This document shows, piece by piece, positions 1 through 10,370 of a DNA stretch of 64,000 bases. How positions within the stretch are numbered: the stretch's first letter is position 1; every line of letters begins with the position of its first letter. Origin of the DNA: Sophora flavescens (lineage: Eukaryota; Streptophyta; Magnoliopsida; Fabales; Fabaceae); contig CM061062.1 of NCBI GenBank assembly GCA_030762895.1, positions 147,001 to 211,000 on the forward strand, given 5' to 3'. A model generated the notes under the pieces. The model was not told the DNA's origin and did not search any database. It worked only from the letters and a program-made list of their open reading frames with translations. The position numbers and the translations under genes were made by a program.

Positions 1-899
1 TTTACAATAATAAGATCCTTAGGATGATGAGTGTTGAACTTCCAATCCCCTTTGAGATCATCATGAAGATCTTGACTTGTCTGCTGACTCGTCTGCTCCA
101 CTTGTCTATCAGCCTCAAGCACATGTTCTGTCTTGGTCAGATCGGGTTGTTGATTTTCTGGATTGTTTATATCAAGACTTGCAAGATCATCTTCTATATT
201 TGGTAGTTCTTTATCAGTCTTTAATACATTATTGAATTTAACATGAACAGATTCTTCAATGACATAGGTTTTTTAATTATAAACTCTAAAAGCTTTAGAC
301 ATTTCAGAATATCCTACGAAAATACCCTTATCTACCTTAGAATCAAATTTTCCAAAATTATCTCTGGTATTCAGAATAAAACATTCACATCCAAAATCAT
401 GAAAATAAGATATGTTGGGTCTTTTTCTTTTCCACAATTCATAAGGAGTCTTCTTTAGAAAAGGCCTAATAAGTATTCTGTTTTGTACGTAACAAGCAGT
501 GTTTACAGCTTCTGCCCATAAGTACTTAGGGAGATTATTTTCATTTAGCATAGATCTAGCCATCTTTTGCAGAGATCTATTATTTCTCTCAACCACTCCA
601 TTTTGGTGTGGAGTTCTAGGTGCAGAGAAATTGTGAGAGATCCCATTCTCCTCACAGAACCGTCTAAACTGTTCATTCTCAACTTCTCCTCCATGATCAC
701 TTCTAAGGGTAGAAATACAAAAACCCTGCTCATTTTGTACTCTTTTGTAGAATACTGAGAAACCCTTAAAAGACTCATCCTTGTGGGTTAAGAAGAGTAC
801 CCATGTGTATCTAGAATAGTCATCAACTATGACAAATCCATATTTTCTTCCAGCCAGGTTGGCAACACTAACTGGTCTAAACAGATCTATGTATAACAA
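1..899 (-). pseudogene. Copia (element A) integrase core and linker, broken and cut by window edge
   Basis: On the minus strand the stretch 899-273 encodes a Ty1/copia integrase core. It shows YxDLFxP-type entry, VDDYSRYTWV, LRSDHGGE, and the NFSAPRTPHQNGVVERNN block that carries the catalytic glutamate, followed by the GYSEMSKAFRVYN region. A stop codon at 273-275 interrupts it. The same frame then stays open to base 1 with an acidic, Gln-rich linker of the kind that joins integrase to reverse transcriptase in copia polyproteins. The RT and RNase H lie outside the window to the left. The role in an intact element is insertion of cDNA into the chromosome. The copy is dead: besides the stop, the frame linking it to 1019-1447 is shifted around 950-1020. 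Confidence 0.85.
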
Positions 900-1018
900 T
901 TGAAGAGGTCTAGAGGTTGATACTTGGTTTTTAGATTTGAAACTTGATTTTATATGTTAACCTCTCTGACATGCATCACACAAGACATCTTTCTTAAAAC
1001 TAATATAAGGCAATCCTC

Positions 1019-1447
1019 TCACAAGGTTATTCCTTTTAATTTAGAAATTAGTTTCATACTAGCATGTCCTAGTTTCTTATGCCATGACCATCTCTCATCC
1101 TTTTTAGACATCAGACAGGTTACACTTTGATCTGAGAGATCAGACAGTTCAATCTTATAAAGATTTTGTTGCCTTTTAGCTGAAAAGAGTGTTTTGCCAT
1201 AACAGTCTTTAAATATGCATACATCCTTGGTAAAGGAAACATCAAATCCACTATCACATAATTGACTTATGCTAAGCAAATTGTGTCTTAATCCTTTAAC
1301 CATAAGAACATTAGATATAGAGGGAAGAGGGGGTTTACCACCAATAATACCAATTCCTATAACTTTTCCTTTCTGATTCCCTCCAAAGTCAACATGTCCT
1401 CCTTTCTTAAGTTGGAGGTCTAGGAACATAGACCTTTCTCCTGTCAT
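1019..1447 (-). pseudogene. Copia (element A) protease end plus GAG-pre-integrase domain
   Basis: This minus-strand frame starts inside the end of the aspartic protease (MTGERSMF follows the D-S-G-C-SSHM motif, which is readable in another frame just upstream). It continues through VLMVKGLRHNLLSISQLCD and then the GAG-pre-integrase domain with WHKKLGHAS, the histidine pair of the HHCC zinc site. The cysteine pair (CDAC) is still readable near 970-990 but in a shifted frame. So protease, pre-integrase and integrase are all present in the normal copia order, separated by frameshifts at about 1445 and 1020. Confidence 0.8.
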
Positions 1448-1957
1448 ATGACTCGAGCAACCACTGTCCAGTACCAGCAGGTGGTGTTTTCTTTGTCTCT
1501 GTTGAGGACATCTACAACAACAATTATTTCACCTTTAGGTACCCATATTTTTCTCGGGTCCTTTTTTGTTAGTTCTAGGAGTTCGTGAAGACTTCCTTCT
1601 CTTCCCGTGAATACACTTGGACATAACATGTCTAGTTTTTCCACAGGAGTTCTGAGACAGAGATGTAGGTTTGGTTATAGTTGACTTAACATATACTGTA
1701 GAAGCTTTAGTTGATACTTTATGATGTGTCTGATGGACATATCCAATACCTTCTTTGTTAATAGAGTGCCTCTGATAGCCAAGGAGCTTAGTCAGATTAT
1801 CTCTACCATTAACAAATTTGGAAAGATCAGAAGTGAGCTCTTCTACTTTTTGTTGAAGTTTTTCAACTTCTTCAGATGGTAATGTTTCACTTGAGATCTT
1901 AGCTTCATTAGACTTTTCAGTCTTCAGCTCATTGTTCTCTTTAGCCAGCTTCTCACA
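1444..1957 (-). pseudogene. Copia (element A) gag-to-protease spacer
   Basis: Minus-strand coding remnant between the gag zinc knuckle and the protease. Fragments of an acidic, coiled-coil-like region (EEVEKLQQKVEELTSDLSK and a GRDNLxKLLGxQR motif) are followed by an IWVPKG motif and then the protease. The same GRDNL-DALLGQQK motif occurs in the gag of copia element B (43.5 kb), so both belong to the same broad copia clade. The frame is broken by stops and a frameshift near 1445-1500. Confidence 0.65.
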
Positions 1958-2530
1958 CTATTGAGATTTCTGTTTATGCTCACTGGTGACCTGTACATAC
2001 TCCCTCTTGAGGGATTTGAAGGCCTTAGATAAGCAGTTGGATTCCTCCAGCAACTCCTCATAGGCATCAAGTAATTCCTCATAGTCAGGATGTACCTCAT
2101 CGTCTGAGTCAGTGTTGGCCATCAAACAGAGATTGGCTTCTTCCCCTGTTTCTTCATCATAAGATGTTGACTCCAGATCCTCCCAAGTAGCCATCATTCC
2201 TTTCTTCTTCTTGAAGAATTTCTTAAAAAGGGCCTTCTTGAGTTGAGGACATTCAGTTTTGATGTGACCAGGCTTCTTGCACTCATAGCAGACAATTGGA
2301 CTTTTGTCTGTTGGAGTGGATTCTTTGAAGTTCTTGTCCTTGTTGAACCTTCTGAATGGCTTATCCCTCTTGAACTTCTTTTTCTGTAGGAGAAGCTTTA
2401 TCTTCCTGGTCAGGAGAGACAATTCTTCATCACTCTCAGAATCCTCGTGTTCAGACAGGTCAGCATCACTAGATGACTCGTCTGCCTTTAGAGCATTGGA
2501 AGCTTTTGCTGACTTTTGATAAGCTTTCAA
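1958..2530 (-). pseudogene. Copia (element A) gag C-terminal half with CCHC zinc knuckle
   Basis: 190 codons of a copia gag on the minus strand. There is a Ser/Asp/Glu-rich stretch, a Lys/Arg-rich stretch (KKKFKRDKPFRRF), then a CCHC zinc knuckle CYECKKPGHIKTECP, a second Lys-rich patch, and an acidic tail with LCLMANTDSDDE. This is the nucleic-acid-binding part of the capsid protein. A stop at 1958-1960 ends it, and the N-terminal part is missing or scrambled: 2530-2640 still reads as weak gag-like sequence (MDEFLGTLTVREQNL) in the expected direction, and nothing recognisable is left of the UBN2-type capsid domain. Confidence 0.85.
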
Positions 2531-2841
2531 AGCAATTGACTTGCCCTACTTTGGTGCAACTTCATCTCCAAGGTTTTGCTCACGAACAGTGAGTGTTCCA
2601 AGAAATTCATCCATAGTCAAGGTAATGAAAGAAATCCAGAGATACTTCAGATTTGGACTCATCCACTTCAAATTGAATCTGAAAAGAGAAAAATAAGATT
2701 CAAATCAGAAAATGAAGCATTAGAGAACATGAAACTTCAAATCTTCCATTGAACTTGTGATTTAATATCAAGAGAAAATGAAAGAAGATTCAACATTGCT
2801 TTAGATGCACACAAATTATGCAATCGAAATGAAGAGAAAAT
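2531..2841. other. Degenerate junction between copia gag and LTR-like region
   Basis: About 310 bases between the recognisable gag and the LTR-like stretch. The first ~100 bases keep a short gag-like reading on the minus strand; the rest is A-rich with repeated 'attcaaatc'-type words and no clear primer-binding site. The 5' end of this copia element therefore appears deleted or rearranged. Confidence 0.4.
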
Positions 2842-4060
2842 TGAAATAGACACCTATAAACACAAGAACGGGGGTTTTGAATTGTGTTTATCAGAATTTA
2901 AACAAAGTTGAAAACTTTTCGCATACAGAAGCTTGGTTTGAGGCAGGTGGAATGATACAGGACAGACAGGTAACCTGTCTGATGAAATTTTAAGAGTGAC
3001 TTAGGCAAACTCACAACTTGATAAACGGATAAGAAAACTAAAACAACTAAAGAGTTTATAAGGAAAGAGAGATTGACAAAGTTATTTATCCTGGTTCACT
3101 CTTCAAAGCAAAGAGCTACGTCTAGTCCTTGGCAGCACCAAGTTTAATCCACTATAATTGATTAGGTTACAGCCTCCAAGTATTGTTTACACACCTAGCC
3201 TCTTCAGGCTCCAAGACAAGTATTCTTTGCACGCTTAGCCTCTTCAGGCTCACTCAGGTTTGTTTGAGAAATTTGGTTTGTAATAAATACAACTTCAGAC
3301 AAACAGATCTTTCACTAACACTCTGAGAGTGGTTTAAATGTAAAGCTTAGGAAAGTCTGCGTAATAACTTCAAATGATTGAAGAATACATGATGAAAGAA
3401 TGAAGATATTAATGCGCAGAGTAATGGTTTTTTCATGCTATAAGTATTCTCTATGTCTTCATCTTCAATGACTTCTGTATTTATAGTATTCAAGCATTTA
3501 CGATCCGTTAGAGACATTCCCTCAGATTTTGGCTTCAAGCAGAACTTCATTAAATATAATAAAGTCGTTCTGGGCAGTCATTAATGCAATAGGAACGTTG
3601 GTTGTACTCTAACTTGAAGGATCATGTCTTTATGCATCATGAAACATTCATATCAGAGTTGTGCAGAGAGTTTTTTGTACTTTGCTGAGTACAATTTCCT
3701 TTTTGTGTAAAGACCAGAGGTACTAGGGAATAAAGCACGTTGGAAGCATTCTTTAACTGGTCTTTGATTCTGATATCCGAGGTTGCTTGAGAGGGTAACT
3801 TCTGACTTTTCTTGATAAGCGTGAGACCAAGTAGGAGAGAAAGCTTCGAGTCTTTTTCTGATAGGACAGCTCACAAAAGCTTGTTAGGTCCTTGGTTCTT
3901 CAACGAGTAACCTCATACAAGTGTAGGAACTCGTGGAGAGACAGGTTGAAAACGTATCTTGAAAGAAGTCAATAATCCTAGTCGTGAGACAGGTTGACTT
4001 TCGCTTATCCAGACAGGTAGTCAACCTCTATGAGCTGATAGATAGACATGTTAGCAACCA
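2842..4060 (-). repeat. Copia LTR-like region (element A), probable 5' LTR
   Basis: The segment starts with 'tgaaatagacacctataaac' followed by a short G tract and 'ttttgaattgtg', which resembles the G tract plus 'tgaattgag' start of the copia B LTRs at 13.9 and 45.1 kb. Both also share 'tttatcctggttca' about 200-350 bases further in. It lies next to the 5' side of the element A gag in the expected orientation. I see no second LTR for comparison and no clean TG...CA end on the right, because a hAT-like element begins at 4061; LTR sequence may continue after it to about 5115. Small reading frames at 3347-3550 and 3653-3874 have no recognisable content. Confidence 0.45.
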
Positions 4061-5058
4061 AGGGTGGCAAATGGATGGATCGAATAAATTTTTATTCGGA
4101 TCATAATGGATGAATTAAAAACAATCCATTAATCCATCATAAACCATTAAAAATTCATTAAAAAAATCCAATCCATCCATGATCCATTAAATAAAATCTA
4201 TCCGATTCATCCATTAACAACTTTTCATGGATGAATATCCAATCCATCCACTAAAATTTATTTTAATAAATTAAATAATTTTATATCTCTTTTATCCATC
4301 CATAAAATATTTTTAAAAATAAAATAATTTGTAAAAAAATTAAAATATTATCTCTATCTCACTCTCTATCTCCTTTTTCTTCCTCTGTCTACCCTTTTTC
4401 TCTCTCCCTTTTTTCCTACTCTTTTTCTATCTTTACTCTCTCTCCACTCTATCTCACAATCATTTTTCTATTATTATATGGGAGTTATTGATTATGTGCA
4501 TATACAGATGTTATTTTGCCACGACGTTCCATGACATTGTTTTACGAAACTTATTACGGCTTTCTGTGCTTGCAATTAGTTAATACTTTTTTTTAAAGTT
4601 TCTCAACAAAAAAAAGACAACGAAAAAAGAAAACGTACGTGATAACGCGGACTACTACTGGTGCTTGAGAACAATTAATTAGTTAATACTTAATATAACA
4701 AAAAAAAAAAAAGAAAAAAAAACAAATAAATAAAATAAAAAATAGTGAAGAAAAAATAATAGGGAACGAAAGTGAAAATTAGATGAAGTGTTTTTTTTGT
4801 TACAAATGGAGGTTTTTTTTTATTTGGTGAAAAGTAATATGAAAAAATAAATTGGTTTTGGAATGGATAAAAGTTGATCCATTACATTTTTGATTGTTGG
4901 TCCAATGGATTTAAAAAATATTGGATGGATCATGATCCATCCACTAAAAAAATAATCCAATCCATTTATATTATTTTTTTATAAATGGATGGATTAGATG
5001 GATTTTCTCATGGATGGATTGGATGGATGATGGACAAATGGATCATTTTGCCATCCCT
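4061..5058. mobile_element. Non-autonomous hAT-like element, about 1 kb
   Basis: The left end reads agggtggcaaatgg and the right end, inverted, reads agggatggcaaaatg, matching the AGGG(A/T)GGCAAA type of hAT terminal inverted repeat. Many copies of ATCCATCCAT/ATGGATGGAT words lie near both ends and form subterminal inverted repeats. The middle is AT-rich with polypyrimidine runs and no open frame, so there is no transposase. I could not find a matching 8-bp target duplication (flanks agcaacca and atatgaaa), which lowers confidence. Confidence 0.55.
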
Positions 5059-5689
5059 ATATGAAAATTAATTAAATCATTAATCAATATTTAGTTCTCG
5101 TCAAAACTTAGGAAAATTCACATCAGCTAGAGACTTAACAAAAATGACTTCAAATCTGCAAAGAGAAAATAACTTCAGATTTGCAAAGATAGAATAACGA
5201 TTCAGATTAGAAATCGATGCACAAAAGAAAATCAAACTTCAAACAGTTTACCATGACCTTGACGTTGATGGTGTAGAATGAAGACGAATCCACATAATGT
5301 ACAGAGTGGATGATGCGATTGGTATAGAGAGTGGAAATGAGATGTAGATTTTAGGTTACAAGATGGAAACGTGAAAGAGGGCAAATAATATAACTATCTC
5401 GGTGCAGAACCTATACCTACAGTTGATTATGATCTGTTGGTATATCACACCTATACCTACGGTTTTTATGAGTGTCCCTAGATGCGTCCGTGGGTATATA
5501 TCACACTTATAGAAGTTGAAGTTTATCTTCCTTTTACTCTTCTGTCGCAAAAGGCTAACAGTATGTACTAAGAGAAGATATTTCATTTTATGATGAGAAA
5601 GTTTTTTCAACATAAAAAATGATAACAATTTTCGAGATCAATTTAAATGGTTAATGTATATTGACAAAAAATGAGTTAATGATGTTTTC
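5059..5689. other. Unassigned AT-rich DNA
   Basis: No gene recognised. There is a partial direct repeat ('gacttcaaatctgcaaagag' and 'aacttcagatttgcaaagat') near 5146-5190, and the word 'acctatacctac' occurs twice near 5409 and 5449. The 90-codon minus frame at 5356-5628 has no familiar motif and is probably not coding. Confidence 0.3.
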
Positions 5690-5880
5690 GACAAAAATGG
5701 GCCATTTATATTTGAACACCTGAAAATCGTGGTTAATTATATTTAGTGGATGATTAATGAGTTGTGACACCTTGTTATATCTATTAATCATCCACTGAAC
5801 GTAATTAACCATGTATTTGAACTGCGTTAACCTTCCAATTTATTGTAAAAAATGGTCTCATTTTTGTGTTCAAATAACAC
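5690..5880. repeat. Fold-back (inverted-repeat) element
   Basis: A near-perfect inverted repeat: 'ggttaattatatttagtggatgattaat' (5731-5758) pairs with its complement at 5783-5811, with a loop of about 24 bases. Weaker pairing extends outward (gacaaaaatgggccatttatatttgaac against the block ending near 5880). It looks like a small fold-back or MITE-type sequence with no coding content. (Arms are given by position; the first 20 bases of the left arm are ggttaattatatttagtgga.). Confidence 0.55.
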
Positions 5881-6651
5881 AACTGTTTTATGAAATATGC
5901 CATTAGCAAGTTAACAATTACAGATTTAATCAAGGCTTGGGCATCAACGTTACAGATTCGGAGGTATGGGTATTCCGATCACTTTGATTTTGTCGCATTT
6001 GTAGACATCTTGCCGTGTTATGCTATTAACCTGAGTGCTGTGAGTTTGTTCGCAGATTCATCCTTTTCGATTTTTAGTGATGTTGAATTTGTATTATTTT
6101 CGATGTATTTTATCATTTTGAAGTAAAAAAATAAGTTAACAACTTATAACAGTTAGTGGGAATGATGTCATATCTTATCCTTTGATCAAAAGTAAAATTA
6201 CTAGAGTGAGGGAAAATAATTCCACATGACAGAACTTGCCCTTTTTTTTTTCTCTCAAAAGTAAATTATCAAATTCCTGTAGGACTGTAGCAAAATTAGC
6301 TGCAACGGGGAATAAATGTAGCTTTGAAAGACAATCTCAATTCTACCCTTTTATGATTTTACACCCAAATTTTTTCGAAATCTGGGCAAAGCAACACAGG
6401 AGAGACAAAAAGCTTGTAAGCAGGGTAATAATTAGCATCTTGCATTTCTAAATAAAGTTACAACTTACAAGTGAATAGGGAAATTTAATAGCATAAAGAA
6501 AAAAACAAGACTAACTTAGGATCGCTTGAAGAGCTTAATTTAGATAGAAGGAAATAAACTGATACTAATGTTTTTACAATAATTTAACAGATAAACAATA
6601 ATCATATTGTACAACTTTATCAACATGAGTTCGATCAAACCCAATCAAGAA
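5881..6651. other. Unassigned intergenic DNA 3' of the small host gene
   Basis: AT-rich, no repeat or gene recognised. Short frames at 5890-6126 and 6236-6451 have low-complexity or unconvincing protein content. The part next to 6652 would hold the 3' untranslated region of the minus-strand gene, but I cannot place a polyadenylation site with confidence. Confidence 0.3.
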
Positions 6652-6999
6652 TCAAGCATTATTCGAAAGAGAGAACTTCTTCTCAAGATACTTCAATGAT
6701 GTTGGATTGACTTGTGTGAACAAGTAGTTCCCAGCAAAAAGATCACCGAAATTCACTTGTCCCTCTGCAAATCTTTTAATCACCTTAGCATATACAAGCC
6801 TCACTCTTTTCTTCCAAAATCTTCTCCAGCTTGGGACTTTCAGCCTGAATCTTTTCCTCATAGGAATCCTTCTGAATCTGCACCAGCTCTTTGGTTTGAG
6901 AATCACCCTTTCTCTTTCATCATCAGATCCTGTTTCACGTCTGAGCATTTGATAACTAAGCTTGATAGCACTAGAAGAAGCCATTTCAATGGAAGACAT
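6652..6999 (-). CDS. Small basic plant-specific protein (uncharacterised family), the only likely host gene
   Basis: An intact 115-codon minus-strand frame. The N-terminus is MSSIEMASSSAIKLSYQML, followed by an acidic RRETGSDDERE turn, then a strongly basic middle (RFRRIPMRKRFRLKVP, RRFWKKRVRLVYAKVIKRF), and a C-terminal block GDLFAGNYLFTQVNPTSL. The order (Ser-rich start, Arg/Lys-rich helix, GDLFxGNYLFxQVxP) matches my recollection of a family of small uncharacterised plant proteins; I know of no assigned function. No signal peptide or membrane segment is visible. The start at 6999 gives the full N-terminus; Met6 (MASSS) is an alternative. There is no intron and no stop. It stands alone among repeats, with about 600 bases of non-repetitive DNA upstream that could hold its promoter. 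I infer a real gene from the intact frame and protein-like composition. Confidence 0.6.
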   Translation of the reverse strand: MSSIEMASSSAIKLSYQMLRRETGSDDERERVILKPKSWCRFRRIPMRKRFRLKVPSWRRFWKKRVRLVYAKVIKRFAEGQVNFGDLFAGNYLFTQVNPTSLKYLEKKFSLSNNA

Positions 7000-7672
7000 G
7001 GTGAGTTTTTAAGTATGAAAGCAATGAAGACAAAACCCAAATGTAACAAATTATGATGAGGAACTGTTTATCCCTCTTGAGAGGATTTGGTATATGAGTA
7101 GAGGTTGATATGTACAGCTAATTAGAAGCTGTTGATGTATTACATGTAAGAGAGGAAACTTAGGAAGCTATGTTGTTGGTGGTGGTGGTGCGTAAGTAAA
7201 CATCATATTTAGTATTTAGTGTAACTTTAAAATAATGATACTAGTTGCGTGCTTATTACACAAGCTATTTGTACAATCAAAACTCCTCTAGTAATGAATG
7301 AGTGAAGATATTTACTAACCATTGTTTGGTGGATACACAGAACATGTCTCATTTTGTTTATATCATATTCTATCTCTGCCAATAACATCTTACCACATAA
7401 ATTAAAATGTTAAGTAATATCAAAAGAAAGAATATGTGGCAAGATGTTGTTGATAGGGACATGATGTAATACATCGAAATGAGACAGATACGTTTTTGAT
7501 AGGACAGTGGAGAATCACCTTTGGTACTAAGACCACATCCAAAGTGATATTTTGTAATTTTTTTAATCATCAATCAATCATAAAAGCTAAAGGTAGTAGC
7601 TTTCGTGTCACGTCGAGTTCAACACGTGGTTCCAAACACAACATAAGTAAATAATCGTAATTGCAATAGTGT
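7000..7672. other. Upstream region of the small host gene
   Basis: No repeat recognised. On the minus strand, roughly 85-95 bases upstream of the start codon, the sequence 'ctcatatacc' (about 7087-7097) is a weak TATA-like match. The rest is AT-rich. The 67-codon minus frame at 7370-7573 shows nothing recognisable. Confidence 0.3.
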
Positions 7673-7843
7673 AAATTGTACCAAAGATGTCCTTGTGGTG
7701 CAACTCAGTCGGCGAGTCTGCTAGGACATTTGATGTCTATGTGCATGCGGGTTCGATCCCACAAATCGCACGTTTCCCCTCCCCTATATTGTAAGGCATA
7801 TATAAACCTACGGACAAAAAAAAAAAAAAATTGTACCAAAGAT
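7673..7843 (+). mobile_element. tRNA-derived SINE with perfect target-site duplication
   Basis: The body 7689-7829 begins with a tRNA-like head: a box A-like 'actcagtcggcgag' and, about 45 bases on, a box B 'ggttcgatccc' (RNA polymerase III internal promoter). It ends in a run of about 15 A. It is flanked by an exact 14-base direct repeat, attgtaccaaagat, at 7675-7688 and 7830-7843. This is the full signature of target-primed reverse transcription. It depends on LINE machinery encoded elsewhere. The match to a functional tRNA is poor, so it is not a tRNA gene. Confidence 0.9.
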
Positions 7844-7852
7844 ATGCATTTC

Positions 7853-8016
7853 AATCTCCAACCTTTTACCTTCTCATTTCAATTGTTGTAGATAATGTTA
7901 CACGCCAATATATTGATACAATTTTTTTTTTATAAGCATATTGATACAAACTAGTATTAGTTTAGGTGCATGATACAAACTAAATAATCTCCAACCTTTT
8001 ACCTTCTCATTTCAAT
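7853..8016. repeat. 31-base direct duplication flanking about 100 bases
   Basis: The same 31 bases (starting aatctccaaccttttacctt) occur at 7853-7883 and 7986-8016. The DNA between them is AT-rich with the word 'atattgatacaa' repeated. There is no poly-A tail or terminal repeat inside, so it is more likely a local duplication than an insertion. Confidence 0.6.
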
Positions 8017-8118
8017 CCTTTTATTGCACATACAGTACAGAACTGTGATATCAAGCTAGAAAAGAAATATCTTGATTTTTGAAGGACCACCGTTGCTTTT
8101 ATAATGCAGCTGGACCAA

Positions 8119-8238
8119 TTAAAGTGATGTTGGCTTTGAATTTCTTATAAGTGCCATCTTGTGTCCAATGTACATATGCTCTGCCACTTCAACTTTGATC
8201 ATCCTAGGCTGCCAAACTTTGTACGGTACAATTGATTG
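8119..8238 (-). other. Possible 3'-terminal exon of an unrecognised gene
   Basis: On the minus strand, a good splice acceptor (tttaattgcag, ending at 8239) is followed by 39 codons with protein-like content, QSIVPYKVWQPRMIKVEVAE continuing to a TAA at 8119-8121. I do not recognise the family and see no matching upstream exon. It could be a gene fragment or chance. Confidence 0.2.
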
Positions 8239-8383
8239 CTGCAATTTAATCGCGAAACAAAATTGGCAACTAGCTGCACCGAATTTGCTGGCACACAAAG
8301 TGGAAGTGTTATTGCTAGCTTTTTTATTTTGTTTTTCCTTTGACTTGGAGCTCAAAAATCATATTGTTGATGATAATTTTTAA

Positions 8384-8793
8384 TTAAGTGATTTTGACTG
8401 ACAACTCACCAAATTCATTCTCAGAATGTGAGCTCTTTTCTATGGCAATCTTGTAAGTGGTATGATTTCTACAATTAAAACTAGTTTGAAAATACAAATT
8501 TGCAAGGAACAAATGATTTGCTAAAAAGCAGTACAATAAAATAAACAAGAACTAAAAGTAACTATGAAAGAAAGCATAAAATAAACAAACATTCAATTTT
8601 TTTTTTTAAAAAGCAGTGAACAAAAAACGTAAAACATGTAAAGAATGCAGTGAAAGGTAAATAATAGTAAAATAAACTAGAAACTTAACAGGATTTACGA
8701 AAAGTAGGTAAAATGCAGAAGCTGGAAACTTGTAAAGGTGCTATTAATAAAAGGATGACATATATACTTAGATGCGAATCAATGAATCTCTAA
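8384..8793. other. Unassigned AT-rich DNA
   Basis: A/T-rich sequence with many short A runs; no gene, terminal repeat or tandem array was recognised. Confidence 0.3.
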
Positions 8794-8910
8794 TGGTGTG
8801 TATGGATGAGTGAATTTAAGAGGGTAATTAGAATCCATCAATATTTTTATGTTGATGTCTCTAAAAGTATATTATCCTCTTAATATAAATTCCCTTATTC
8901 AAACACACCA
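8794..8910. mobile_element. Tourist-like MITE
   Basis: About 117 bases with terminal inverted repeats tggtgtgtatggatgag / (inverted) tggtgtgtttgaataag, flanked on both sides by TAA, the target duplication typical of PIF/Harbinger-type elements. The subterminal parts also pair (tttaagagggtaatt with the inverse of tatcctcttaata). No coding capacity. The right ~25 bases of a similar element recur at 47343-47365. Confidence 0.65.
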
Positions 8911-8940
8911 TAAGGGTTTGTTTGGAAATTGTGAGAGAAA

Positions 8941-9433
8941 TGTTAGTCAAATATAGCGGCTATGTTGGTCAAGAATGATGACCACCAATCAAGAAATTAA
9001 AGAAGAAGAATCAAAATTGTTTTTTTTTGGTCAAGAATGATGGCCACCAATCAAGAGAGAAGAAGCAAAATTAAAATTTTCTTCTTATGTTCACATTGCC
9101 ATAAACCTCTATAAATAGAAGCCATTGCTGATGAAGGAAATTCATTCCAACATTGAGAGAATTTCAAGTAAGCTCCAAAAGCTTAGAGAGATAAGTATTT
9201 GAAAGAGAAAATTCTAGTGAGAGAAGAAATTCTTGGATGTAATTAAGTTATGGGTAGTGAGAGATTGAGTGTTTGTAAACACTTTGTGTATTTCCCTTTT
9301 CAGTAAAAAGGTCTACAACAGTCCATAGACATAGGAATGATTGACCGAACGTTATCAATTTTTGTGTGCTATTATTCCTCATTTTGCCTTTTTCTCATAT
9401 CTGATACCGAAAATTTGCCTTAATTTCCTAACA
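8941..9433 (+). repeat. 5' LTR of Tnt1-like copia element
   Basis: 493 bases starting TGTTAG and ending CCTAACA, so with a TGTTA/TAACA terminal inverted repeat. It is preceded by AGAAA. Immediately after it comes 'actagtattagagctt', a slightly altered primer-binding site of the tRNA-iMet type (usual form TGGTATCAGAGC). 'ctctataaatagaa' near 9109-9122 is a good TATA box, placing the U3/R boundary about 30 bases further on. The same LTR recurs, split, at 47393-51223. Confidence 0.85.
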
Positions 9434-9515
9434 ACTAGTATTAGAGCTTTAGGTTCTCTAAAGCACGGTAGTTCACAGAAATTGTCAGAAATGATCCAAA
9501 GGAGGCCAGATTCGA

Positions 9516-10370
9516 GTGGGAGCAATGGCAGCTGACGAAGGGAAGGTAAAAATTGAGAAGTTCGATGGTGTGGACTTTGGCTTTTGGAAGATGCCGATTG
9601 AAGATTATCTATATCAGAAAAAGTTGTATCAACCTCTCCAAGAAAAGAAACCAGAGGGCATGAAGGATAAAGATTGGGCTCTTCTCGACAGGATTGCCCT
9701 CAGAGTTACCCGATTGACGTTATCCCGTAATGTTGCTTTCAACATTGCAAAAGAAAAGACCACGGCGGGTGTTATGGCAGCTCTTTCCAGCATGTATCAA
9801 AAATCGTCAGCCTCAAACAAAGTTCATTTAATGAGGTGGTTGTTTAATTTACGGATGACGGAAGGCGTATCGATAGCTCAACATCTCAATGAACTCAATA
9901 TAGTCACAACCCAGTTGAGTTCAGTTGGAATCGAATTTGATGAAGAAGTACGAGCATTGATACTTTTGTCTTCTCTACCAAAAAGTTGGAATGCTACTAT
10001 CATGGCTGTGAGTAGCTCAACGGGAAGTAATAAGTTGAAATTCAACGATGTTCGTGATCTGGTTCTCAATGAAGAGATCTGATGGAGAAAGTTGGGTGAA
10101 TCGTCATCCTCTTCAATTGTGCATACAAAGTCAAGAAGAAGAAATTCAACCATAGGAAATGGATGCGGTAAATCAAAGAACATGTGGTCCAAATCCAGAA
10201 ATCATCATAGTTCCCATAGCTTGAAAACTGTCGAGTGTTGGAATATTGTGGAAAGTTCGGGCAGTATAAAAATTAGTGCAAGAGTGCACCAAAGAATCAG
10301 ATGGCGAAGACAGAAGAAAATGTTGCTTCCACCTCAGGAGGTGATGATGCATTAATATGCTCTTTGGAGT
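9516..10370 (+). pseudogene. Tnt1-like copia gag
   Basis: 188 intact codons (9516-10082) of a copia gag. The start is MGAMAADEGKVKIEKFDGVD, followed by the F-x-W-K segment, a UBN2-type capsid core (ALSSMYQKSSASNKVHL, MRWLFNLRMTEGVSIAQHL), and LPKSWNATIMAVSS. A TGA at 10080-10082 interrupts it. Beyond this the frame shifts, but 10083-10370 still holds a Ser-rich linker, a basic stretch, and a damaged CCHC knuckle (the CWN start survives; the second Cys is replaced or shifted). This would form the nucleocapsid. The element is dead. Confidence 0.8.

Noticed and set aside
5356..5628. 90-codon minus-strand frame
   Set aside because: No recognisable protein features and lies in AT-rich unassigned DNA.
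7702..7775. tRNA gene with boxes A and B
   Set aside because: Cannot be folded by eye into a proper tRNA, is followed by an A-rich tail, and is flanked by a 14-base target duplication: it is the head of a SINE.
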